Made by a program: the position numbers and the translations under genes. The notes below the pieces were generated by a model, which did not search any database, was not told the DNA's origin, and saw only the letters and a list, made by a program, of their open reading frames with translations. A stretch of DNA of 7,119 nucleotides, from the NCBI GenBank assembly GCA_045629925.1, contig JAZQSD010000142.1, positions 1-7,119 of the forward strand. The letters are read 5' to 3'. The DNA comes from Brotonthovivens sp045629925. GTDB taxonomy: Bacteria > Bacillota > Clostridia > Lachnospirales > Lachnospiraceae. Shown here in pieces: positions 1 to 6,180 of the stretch (the first letter of the stretch is position 1; each line of letters begins with the position of its first letter).

Positions 1-1937
1 TTATTGACGGTCACGGTAATTTCGGCTCTATCGAAGGGGATGGGGCTGCCGCTATGCGTTACACAGTGGCAAAATTGCAGAAGCTAACACAGGAAGCGTA
101 TCTTGCAGACTTAGATAAGAATGTAGTTGATTTTGTGCCAAACTTTGATGCTACAGAGAAGGAGCCAGCAGTTTTACCTGTTAAGGTGCCAAACCTTCTA
201 ATCAATGGTGCAGAAGGTATCGCAGTAGGTATGGCTACAAGCATTCCACCTCACAATTTTGGCGAAGTGATCGATGGAGTGATCGCTTATATGAAAGATC
301 CAGATATTTCCATTCAGGAGATGATGGAGATCATTCCAGGACCGGATTTTCCAACTGGAGGTATTGTTGTCAACAAAGACGATCTTGTGTCTATCTACGA
401 AACAGGAAATGGAAAGATCAAGATTCGTGGCAAGGTAGAATTTGAAAAGGCAAAAGGCGGCAAGGAACGTATTGTCATTACAGAGATTCCTTATCCAATG
501 ATTGGTGCCAATATTGGTAAGTTTTTAAATGATGTCTATGCGTTAGTTGAAAGCAAAAAGACATCTGATATTGTAGATATTTCTAACCAGTCTTCCAAAG
601 AAGGAATCCGAATTGTTATCGATCTTAAGAAGGGTGCGGATCCACAGGCGCTTTGTAATCTTTTATATAAGAAGACACGATTGGAAGACACTTTTGGTGT
701 AAATATGCTTGCGGTTGCGGATGGACGCCCAGAGACAATGGGACTGCTCCAGATTATTCGCCACAATGTATCCTTCCAGTACGAGTTGGCAACAAGAAAA
801 TACAAGTTTTTGTTGGATAAAGCACTTGACAAGAAAGAAGTTCAGGAAGGTCTTATTAAGGCCTGCGATGTGATTGATCTTATTATCGAAATTCTGCGCG
901 GAAGTAAAAGCATCAAACAGGCGAAGGAATGTCTGGTAAATGGCGTGACAGAGGGAATTAAGTTCAAATCTAAGATTTCTGAAAAGATGGCAAAGGAACT
1001 CCACTTTACAGAACGTCAGGCGACAGAGATTCTTCAGATGCGTCTGTATAAGCTGATCGGTCTCGAGATTGAAGCACTTTTAAAAGAACATGAAGAAACC
1101 TTAAAGAACATTGCGTTTTACGAAGATGTTCTCGGCAGCAGAGCTTCTATGGCTCGCGTAATCATTAAAGAGTTAAAAGAATTTAAGAAAAATTACGCAG
1201 TTCCAAGAAAGACTTTGATCGAAAATGCAGAAGAAGTTGTTTTAGAAGAGAAGAAGATTGAAGAAGCGCCAGTAGTGGTTCTCATGGATCGCTTTGGATA
1301 TGCTAAGACAGTGGATGTTTCTACTTATGAGAGAAACAAAGAAGCAGCAGATGCTGAGAATAAGTACATTATTCCATGTATGAACGTGGACAAGCTCTGT
1401 CTCTTTACAGATACAGGACAGCTGCATACTGTTAAGGTTCTTGACTTGCCGTTTGGTAAGTTCCGTGATAAAGGCGTGCCGATTGACAATGTAAGTAATT
1501 ACTCCAGCAGTGTTGAGACAATGGTTGGCATATTCAGTTTAGGCGAGATCAAGGATCAGATGGTAATGTTTGCCACCCAGACTGGTATGATCAAAACAGT
1601 AGAAGGCACAGAATTTGATGTGGCGAAACGTACCACAGCGGCAACAAAACTTGCTGACGATGACAAAGTTGTGCAGGTAGCAATCGTAAAAGAATCCGAT
1701 ACGCTTGTAATGCAGTCTAAGAAGAATATGTTCCTTAGAATTGCAGCATCTGACATTCCACAGAAGAGAAAAGCAGCTGTGGGTGTTCGCGGAATCAAGC
1801 TTTCTGATAAAGACGAGCTTGTGAATGTTTATATCCTGAACGAAGCTCAGGATAATGTGATTATTGTAAATGAAAAAGAAGTTCACTTGAATAAACTTCA
1901 CATCGGGAAAAGAGACAGTAAAGGTGTGAAAAAATAG
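1..1937 (+). CDS. parC: DNA topoisomerase IV subunit A (ParC-like type IIA topoisomerase A subunit), 5'-truncated
   Basis: This is the breakage-reunion subunit of an ATP-dependent type IIA topoisomerase, which with a ParE/GyrB-type partner passes one DNA duplex through another. The reading frame is open from base 3, so the ATG at 54 is internal. Upstream codons read IDGHGNFGSIEGDGAAAMRY, the conserved active-site approach, and the catalytic Tyr codon is at 60-62. About 100 N-terminal residues, including the quinolone-resistance region, lie outside the window. Next come the conserved NLLINGAEGIAVGMAT stretch (about 187-240), the tower region and a long coiled-coil region (to about 1260). The C-terminal domain (about 1270-1910) has roughly five blade-like repeats. 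At the place of the gyrase GyrA box (QRRGGxG) it reads ERNKEAA (1329-1349), which argues against gyrase. The protein ends in a Lys-rich tail. Family identity is very secure. ParC rather than a second GyrA is an inference from the missing box and the short C-terminal domain. Confidence 0.9.
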   Translation, partial: IDGHGNFGSIEGDGAAAMRYTVAKLQKLTQEAYLADLDKNVVDFVPNFDATEKEPAVLPVKVPNLLINGAEGIAVGMATSIPPHNFGEVIDGVIAYMKDPDISIQEMMEIIPGPDFPTGGIVVNKDDLVSIYETGNGKIKIRGKVEFEKAKGGKERIVITEIPYPMIGANIGKFLNDVYALVESKKTSDIVDISNQSSKEGIRIVIDLKKGADPQALCNLLYKKTRLEDTFGVNMLAVADGRPETMGLLQIIRHNVSFQYELATRKYKFLLDKALDKKEVQEGLIKACDVIDLIIEILRGSKSIKQAKECLVNGVTEGIKFKSKISEKMAKELHFTERQATEILQMRLYKLIGLEIEALLKEHEETLKNIAFYEDVLGSRASMARVIIKELKEFKKNYAVPRKTLIENAEEVVLEEKKIEEAPVVVLMDRFGYAKTVDVSTYERNKEAADAENKYIIPCMNVDKLCLFTDTGQLHTVKVLDLPFGKFRDKGVPIDNVSNYSSSVETMVGIFSLGEIKDQMVMFATQTGMIKTVEGTEFDVAKRTTAATKLADDDKVVQVAIVKESDTLVMQSKKNMFLRIAASDIPQKRKAAVGVRGIKLSDKDELVNVYILNEAQDNVIIVNEKEVHLNKLHIGKRDSKGVKK

Positions 1938-1959
1938 AGTGTATAAAAATTAACAATGG

Positions 1960-1989
1960 TTGACATATTACTTTGGCGTGTGATAGAAT
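1960..1989 (+). promoter_or_regulatory. Strong sigma-A-type promoter with extended -10, driving hppA
   Basis: A perfect -35 hexamer TTGACA (1960-1965) is followed after 18 bases by TAGAAT (1984-1989; 5 of 6 matches to TATAAT). A TG one base upstream of the -10 (1981-1982) makes it an extended -10. The expected transcription start is near 1996, giving a leader of about 109 nt before the hppA start codon. The promoter lies just after the topoisomerase stop, so hppA is probably an independent unit. Two short dyads overlap the -10 and the predicted start: CGTGT/ACACG (1977-1981 and 1990-1994) and ACGTC-A-GACGT (1992-2002). Either could bind a regulator, but neither matches a motif I can name with confidence. 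Confidence 0.82.
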
Positions 1990-1995
1990 ACACGT

Positions 1996-2104
1996 CAGAC
2001 GTTGGAACCGACATTTGCCGGTTTCTTTTCGTTGCGCTCAGTTGGATACAGACTGGCGCACAGATAACATTTTAATTTATTTTTTTGAAGGGAGATATGT
2101 AAAA
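1996..2104 (+). other. Structured 5' leader of hppA, possible cis-regulatory RNA
   Basis: The predicted untranslated leader carries two hairpins. The first pairs GGAACCG (2004-2010) with CGGTTTC (2019-2025) around an 8-base loop and is followed by a short T run (2026-2029). It could act as a weak terminator or attenuator, and it is the only terminator-like structure seen between the topoisomerase gene and hppA. The second pairs 2033-2042 with 2052-2060, using TGCGC/GCGCA and CAGT/ACTG with one bulged T (2038), around a 9-base loop. A T-rich single-stranded stretch (2070-2086) then leads to the ribosome binding site. I looked for the fluoride riboswitch signature, which would make sense near a pyrophosphatase, and did not find it. 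The hairpins are visible in the sequence; a regulatory function is inference. Confidence 0.4.
2087..2094 (+). promoter_or_regulatory. Ribosome binding site that fixes the hppA start
   Basis: GAAGGGAG lies 10 bases before the ATG at 2105. The open frame extends upstream to a possible TTG at 1973, but those 44 codons contain the promoter -10 and the leader hairpins and give a non-conserved polar peptide. A pyrophosphatase of this family should begin with a hydrophobic helix, which is what follows the 2105 ATG. The site therefore sets the start at 2105. Confidence 0.85.
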
Positions 2105-4105
2105 ATGACAACATTGATGTGGATTGTTCCAATCATCGGTATCATTGCACTTCTCGTAGCAGCAGCTCTTGCTTCTTTCATCAAAAAACAGCCAGAAGGC
2201 ACAGACAGAATGAAAGAAATCGCAACAGCTATTCATGAAGGTGCACAGGCATTCTTAAAAGCTGAATACAAGATCTTAGCGATCATTATTGTTATTGTAT
2301 TCTTAGCTGTAGGATTTTTCATTGGCTGGACAACAGCACTTTGCTTCGTAATCGGTGCAATTTTCTCTATTATCGCAGGTTACTGTGGTATGAGTGTTGC
2401 TACAAGAGCAAACGTTAGAACAGCTAATGCAGCTAAAGAAAAAGGCATGGCAGCAGCTCTTGCAATCGCTTTCCGTGGCGGTGCAGTTATGGGTCTTTGC
2501 GTAGTTGGTCTTGGCCTTTTCGGTGTTTCTTTAATTTACCTTGTAACAAAAAATGCTGACATCTTATTCGGTTTCAGCTTAGGTGCTTCTTTCGTAGCTT
2601 TATTTGCTCGTGTAGGTGGTGGTATCTATACAAAAGCTGCAGACGTTGGCGCTGACTTAGTAGGTAAAGTAGAAGCAGGTATCCCAGAAGATGATCCACG
2701 TAACCCAGCTACAATCGCTGATAACGTAGGTGACAACGTAGGTGACGTTGCTGGTATGGGTGCTGACCTTTTCGAATCTTATGTAGGTTCTATTATCTCT
2801 GCAATTACATTAGGTATTGCTTCCGCAGCTTTATTTGGCGGTGTTGATACATTAGCAGCAGCTTTCTATCCATTAGTACTTTCTGCAGTAGGTATCGTAG
2901 CTTCTATCATCGGTATCTTCTTCGTTCGTGGTAAAGACGGTGGTGACCCACAGAAAGCTCTTAACACAGGTGAATATGTTTCTTACATCATCACAATCGT
3001 TTTAGCAGCAGTTCTTTCTAAAGTAATGCTTGGTTCTATGAAACCATTCGTTGCTATCGTTGCTGGTCTGGTTGTTGGTTTATTAATCGGTAAGATCACA
3101 GAATGGTATACATCTGATCATTACAGACATGTTAAGAAGATTGCAGCTCAGTCTGAAACAGGTTCCGCTACAAACATCATCAGCGGTCTTGCAGTAGGTA
3201 TGCAGTCTTGTGCTATTCCACTGATCCTTATCGCAGTAGCTATCATCGTTGCTTACCAGACAGTTGGTGTATACGGTATCGCTCTTGCAGCTGTAGGTAT
3301 GCTTGCAACAACAGGTTCTACAGTAGCAGTAGATGCTTACGGTCCAATCTCTGATAATGCTGGTGGTATCGCTGAAATGTCTGGATTAGAAAAAGACGTT
3401 CGTAACATTACAGACTCTCTTGATGCTGTAGGTAACACAACAGCAGCAATCGGTAAAGGTTTCGCAATCGGTTCTGCAGCTTTAACAGCACTTGCTCTGT
3501 TCGTTACATATTCTCAGTCTGTACAGTTAACAGCAATCTCCATCCTTGAACCAACAGTTATCGCTGGTCTGTTCATCGGTGGTATGTTACCATTCCTTTT
3601 CTCCTCTATCACAATGGAAGCTGTATCCAAAGCAGCTAACAAGATGATTGAAGAAGTTCGTCGTCAGTTTAGAGAAGACAAAGGTATCCTTGAAGGTACA
3701 AGCAAAGCTGACCATAAGAGATGTGTAGCTATCTCTACACAGGCAGCTCTGAAAGAAATGGTAGTTCCAGGTGTTATCGCTATCGTTGCTCCAATTCTTG
3801 TTGGTGTTATCTTAGGACCTGCAGCTCTTGGCGGATGCTTAGCTGGTGCACTTGTAACAGGTGTTATGCTTGCGATCTTCATGTCCAACGCTGGTGGTGC
3901 ATGGGATAATGCTAAGAAACACATCGAAGGTGGCGCACACGGTGGTAAAGGTTCTGAACCACACAAAGCAGCAGTTGTTGGTGATACAGTAGGTGACCCA
4001 TTCAAAGATACATCAGGTCCATCTATCAACATCTTAATCAAACTTATGACAATCGTTGCTGTAGTATTTGCTCCATTATTCTTACAGATTGGTGGTTTAA
4101 TCTAA
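2105..4105 (+). CDS. hppA: Membrane-bound K+-dependent, ion-pumping pyrophosphatase
   Basis: HppA hydrolyses pyrophosphate to two phosphates and uses the energy to pump Na+ and/or H+ across the cytoplasmic membrane. The 666-residue protein has the usual family length, with many hydrophobic helices (about 16 expected). The substrate site is complete: the DVGADLVGKVEAGIPEDDPR motif (residues 180-199) and the Asp-rich NVGDNVGD segment (207-214), then ADLFESY (220-226), and a C-terminal SNAGGAWDNAKK (594-605) with a GDTVGDPFKDTSGPS block (626-640). GNTTAAIGKG (443-452) has Ala447 and Gly450 where K+-independent enzymes have Lys and Thr, so K+ dependence is expected. Glu224 sits at the position seen in Na+-pumping enzymes such as that of Thermotoga maritima, with Gly four residues later where the plant H+ pump has its Glu. 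Na+ or mixed Na+/H+ pumping is therefore likely but inferred. Codons are skewed to ATC, AAC, GGT, GTA and CGT, unlike the neighbours, which suggests strong expression. The gene has its own promoter and terminator. Confidence 0.97.
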   Translation: MTTLMWIVPIIGIIALLVAAALASFIKKQPEGTDRMKEIATAIHEGAQAFLKAEYKILAIIIVIVFLAVGFFIGWTTALCFVIGAIFSIIAGYCGMSVATRANVRTANAAKEKGMAAALAIAFRGGAVMGLCVVGLGLFGVSLIYLVTKNADILFGFSLGASFVALFARVGGGIYTKAADVGADLVGKVEAGIPEDDPRNPATIADNVGDNVGDVAGMGADLFESYVGSIISAITLGIASAALFGGVDTLAAAFYPLVLSAVGIVASIIGIFFVRGKDGGDPQKALNTGEYVSYIITIVLAAVLSKVMLGSMKPFVAIVAGLVVGLLIGKITEWYTSDHYRHVKKIAAQSETGSATNIISGLAVGMQSCAIPLILIAVAIIVAYQTVGVYGIALAAVGMLATTGSTVAVDAYGPISDNAGGIAEMSGLEKDVRNITDSLDAVGNTTAAIGKGFAIGSAALTALALFVTYSQSVQLTAISILEPTVIAGLFIGGMLPFLFSSITMEAVSKAANKMIEEVRRQFREDKGILEGTSKADHKRCVAISTQAALKEMVVPGVIAIVAPILVGVILGPAALGGCLAGALVTGVMLAIFMSNAGGAWDNAKKHIEGGAHGGKGSEPHKAAVVGDTVGDPFKDTSGPSINILIKLMTIVAVVFAPLFLQIGGLI

Positions 4106-4112
4106 TCTAAAG

Positions 4113-4129
4113 CAAATTTAATAAATTTG
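4113..4129 (+). repeat. A/T-rich perfect dyad after hppA
   Basis: CAAATTT (4113-4119) and AAATTTG (4123-4129) form a 7-bp inverted repeat with a 3-base centre, starting 8 bases after the hppA stop. It lies just upstream of the strong terminator and could form a weak hairpin that protects the mRNA 3' end. It is A/T-rich, so chance is a real alternative. Confidence 0.4.
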
Positions 4130-4136
4130 ATTTATC

Positions 4137-4168
4137 AGCTCCTCACAGAAATGTGAGGAGCTTTTTTT
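4137..4168 (+). terminator. Rho-independent terminator of hppA
   Basis: An 11-bp perfect stem, AGCTCCTCACA (4137-4147) with TGTGAGGAGCT (4152-4162), closes a GAAA tetraloop. A run of seven T (4162-4168) follows, its first T belonging to the stem. It ends the hppA transcript about 60 bases after the stop codon. The opposite strand lacks a T run after the stem, so it should work in one direction only. Confidence 0.96.
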
Positions 4169-4182
4169 GCCTGTGGGCAAAA
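4165..4182 (+). repeat. TTTTGCC/GGCAAAA dyad overlapping the terminator T run
   Basis: TTTTGCC (4165-4171) and GGCAAAA (4176-4182) form a perfect 7-bp inverted repeat around TGTG. Its left arm uses the last bases of the hppA terminator T run, and its right arm ends 6 bases before the candidate folC -35. It could be an operator for the folate operon or incidental. A near copy lies inside the HD-domain gene at 6109-6127. Confidence 0.4.
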
Positions 4183-4187
4183 GGATA

Positions 4188-4217
4188 TAGACTCTATACT
4201 CTGTTGCGTGGTAAAAT
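4188..4217 (+). promoter_or_regulatory. Candidate promoter for the folate operon
   Basis: TAGACT (4188-4193; 4 of 6 matches to TTGACA) is followed after 18 bases by TAAAAT (4212-4217; 5 of 6 matches to TATAAT). A TG at 4209-4210 gives an extended -10. The predicted start near 4224 leaves a short leader of about 27 nt. A promoter is needed here because a strong terminator sits immediately upstream. The -35 is weak, so the exact boxes are uncertain. Confidence 0.5.
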
Positions 4218-4250
4218 AAATTGTTTGATATGTGAAAAGGAGCTTTCATC

Positions 4251-5591
4251 ATGAACTATCAGGAAGCGATGGATTTTTTAGAAGAGACAAAAAAATACGG
4301 CAGTGTGATGGGGCTTGATAGTATTCGGATGCTAATGGAAGAATTGGGCAATGTACAGGATACATTACCGATCATTCATATTGCAGGAACCAATGGTAAA
4401 GGTTCCACTTCAGCATTTTTAGCATCCATTTTTATGCAGGCAGGATATCATGTATGCAGATTCGCTACGCCTGATGTGTTTTGCTACGAAGAGGAATTCT
4501 TATACGATGAGAATCCGATTGAAAAAGAAGAACTGTCACAGGTTTTTGCTGTGGTAAAAAAAGCCTGTGAAAAGATGGTAGATAATGGATTTCCACATCC
4601 AACAAGATTTGAAGTGGAGACTGCGTCTGCTTTCTTGTGGTTTTCTTCGAAAAAACCAGACGTTTGCGTTGTTGAAGTGGGGATGGGTGGCGAGACAGAT
4701 GCCACAAACATTATTTCAGCACCGCTAGTTAGTGTTATTACTTCTATCAGTAGAGACCACGTAGGATTTTTAGGGAAAACCATTGCCGATATTGCTTTGG
4801 TAAAAGCTGGAATCATTAAACAGGGGTGCCCTGTTGTTTCCACTTGGCAACCAGAGGAAGTGGCAAACGTAATTTTAGAAAAAGCATGCAATCAGAAATC
4901 AAAGATTGTTTTTTCTGATTTCTCAAAGATAGATTTGCCTGATAGAGAGTCAGATTTGATGGTGGGGAATTATTTTTCTTATAAAGATAGAAATAATCTG
5001 TTGTTATCATTGCAAGGTGTTTTTCAGAGACAGAATGCGGCCTTGACTTTGGATGTTATAGATTGTTTGAAGGAACATTTTATAATATCAGAAGATGCTG
5101 TCAGAGAAGGATTGGCATCTGCAAAATGGCCAGGCAGATTTCAGCTACTAGGAAGTGAACCGGATTTTTACATTGATGGAGCCCACAATGTGGATGCCGT
5201 AAAGAAACTTCGCTGTACGATAGATGATTGTCTGAAAGGACAGAAGGTTATCTATATCATGGGAGTTTTTGAAGACAAGGATTATGAAGATATGATTGAA
5301 ATCATGTTTTCCGAAGGCGATATTGTATATTGCGTAACGCCAGACAATCCTCGTGCCCTAGAAGCGAGAGAATTATGTGATGAATTGTTGGATTTGGATG
5401 TGAAGGCATACGAATGCGCTAGTATTAAGCAAGCGGTGGAAACAGCGATTGAATTTGCTCAGGTTATAGACGGTGTAGTAGTAGCCTTTGGTTCCCTTTC
5501 TTATCTGAAAGAGTTAAAGGCTGCGTACGAAGAGGCGACAAAGGGAAATCCAGAAGGTGATATTCCTCTTGAACGTTTTTGGATGAAATAA
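4251..5591 (+). CDS. folC: Bifunctional folylpolyglutamate synthase / dihydrofolate synthase
   Basis: FolC is a cytoplasmic Mur-ligase-type enzyme. It joins glutamate to dihydropteroate with ATP to give dihydrofolate, and extends the glutamate tail of folates. The 446-residue protein has the family order: an N-terminal YGSVMGLDSI segment, the P-loop HIAGTNGKGS (residues 43-52), the FEVETASAF stretch (120-128), EVGMGGETDATN (142-153), DHVGFLGKTIADIALVKAGI (169-188) with the conserved Lys185, WPGRFQLL (293-300), and DGAHN (309-313) opening the C-terminal ligase domain. Length is normal. The ATG is supported by AAAAGGAG (4235-4242), 8 bases upstream. One oddity is Glu148-Thr149 in the GGETDATN motif, where GGRLDATN is common. 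Whether it has both activities cannot be read from the sequence; a folP gene in the same operon suggests the dihydrofolate synthase step is needed. It is the first gene of the folate operon, 35 nt before the HD gene. Confidence 0.95.
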   Translation: MNYQEAMDFLEETKKYGSVMGLDSIRMLMEELGNVQDTLPIIHIAGTNGKGSTSAFLASIFMQAGYHVCRFATPDVFCYEEEFLYDENPIEKEELSQVFAVVKKACEKMVDNGFPHPTRFEVETASAFLWFSSKKPDVCVVEVGMGGETDATNIISAPLVSVITSISRDHVGFLGKTIADIALVKAGIIKQGCPVVSTWQPEEVANVILEKACNQKSKIVFSDFSKIDLPDRESDLMVGNYFSYKDRNNLLLSLQGVFQRQNAALTLDVIDCLKEHFIISEDAVREGLASAKWPGRFQLLGSEPDFYIDGAHNVDAVKKLRCTIDDCLKGQKVIYIMGVFEDKDYEDMIEIMFSEGDIVYCVTPDNPRALEARELCDELLDLDVKAYECASIKQAVETAIEFAQVIDGVVVAFGSLSYLKELKAAYEEATKGNPEGDIPLERFWMK

Positions 5592-5626
5592 AAAAGTTGT
5601 AATAGCAGATTATTGAGAGAGATTTT

Positions 5627-6178
5627 ATGAAATATACAGATCGAGTTTTAAAACATCCATTGTTTGTGGAAGTAATGGAGAAAATAAAAGTTTTAGAAGC
5701 GTCACGCATTTATTGCAGACACCATTTGGAGCATGGAATAGATGTGGCTCGTATGGCCTGGATCTATTATCTGGAAGACAGAATGGACGGAATGGCAAAA
5801 GTCTGGACCATGCGGCCACAGATGAATTATCCTGAGTGGCGCGAAGAGAAAGAAGAGATGAAAGATCTTATCTATACATGCGCACTTTTGCATGATCTTG
5901 GCCGAGTGGCCCAGTATGAAACGGGAATCCATCATTCTGTGGCAGGAATTCCTCTTGTGAAAGAGATATTATCAGATATACAGGTTCCAACAGAATGGGA
6001 ACCACAGATTTTGGATGTGGTTTCTGAACATTCTCAGGGTGAATATTCAGAAGACTGCAAAAATCTGGAATACTACATTATGAAAGCAGATCACGACTGC
6101 AGATTGTGCTTTGCCTGTCAGGCAAAGGATACTTGCAAGTGGTCTGAAGAAGAGATGAATCATACAGTAGAGAGTTAA
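5627..6178 (+). CDS. HD-domain metal-dependent hydrolase within the folate operon
   Basis: This 183-residue cytoplasmic protein belongs to the HD superfamily, whose members are mostly metal-dependent phosphohydrolases. Visible ligands are His36 (in HHLEHGIDVAR), the His89-Asp90 doublet (ALLHDLGR), His102/His103, His135 (SEHSQ) and Asp155 (KADHD), enough for one and possibly two metals. The segment after Asp155 is Cys-rich: Cys158, Cys161, Cys164 and Cys170, spaced C-x2-C-x2-C-x5-C, which may bind zinc or a cluster. No signal peptide or membrane helix is seen. The start ATG has only a weak GAGAG-type site (5615-5621), so translation may depend on the preceding gene. It lies 35 nt after folC, and its stop is 2 nt before folP, so it is surely co-transcribed with them. 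The substrate is unknown. A pterin phosphate (dihydroneopterin tri- or monophosphate) is a reasonable guess from context; a nucleotide or housekeeping role is equally possible. Confidence 0.85.
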   Translation: MKYTDRVLKHPLFVEVMEKIKVLEASRIYCRHHLEHGIDVARMAWIYYLEDRMDGMAKVWTMRPQMNYPEWREEKEEMKDLIYTCALLHDLGRVAQYETGIHHSVAGIPLVKEILSDIQVPTEWEPQILDVVSEHSQGEYSEDCKNLEYYIMKADHDCRLCFACQAKDTCKWSEEEMNHTVES

Positions 6179-6180
6179 TT

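Noticed and set aside
1973..2104. 44-codon upstream extension of hppA from a TTG
   Set aside because: It overlaps the promoter -10 and leader hairpins, encodes a polar non-family peptide, and a good ribosome binding site precedes the ATG at 2105.
1996..2104. Fluoride riboswitch upstream of the pyrophosphatase gene
   Set aside because: The association would make sense, but the conserved fluoride aptamer segments are absent from the leader.
2723..2746. Tandem 12-base direct repeat AACGTAGGTGAC
   Set aside because: It encodes the doubled NVGD of the conserved pyrophosphate-binding motif found throughout the family, so it is not a DNA-level element.
3664..4041. Minus-strand open frame of 125 codons opposite hppA
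   Set aside because: It is antisense to the most conserved part of HppA. The biased codon use of hppA leaves the opposite frame open, and there is no start context or recognisable domain.
4484..4891. Minus-strand open frame of 135 codons opposite folC
   Set aside because: It is a shadow of the folC reading frame with no ribosome binding site and no family resemblance.
4894..4923. 8-bp inverted repeat AGAAATCA/TGATTTCT inside folC
   Set aside because: The loop is 14 bases, no T run follows, and the region is A/T-rich and in a variable part of the coding sequence, so chance is the simplest reading.
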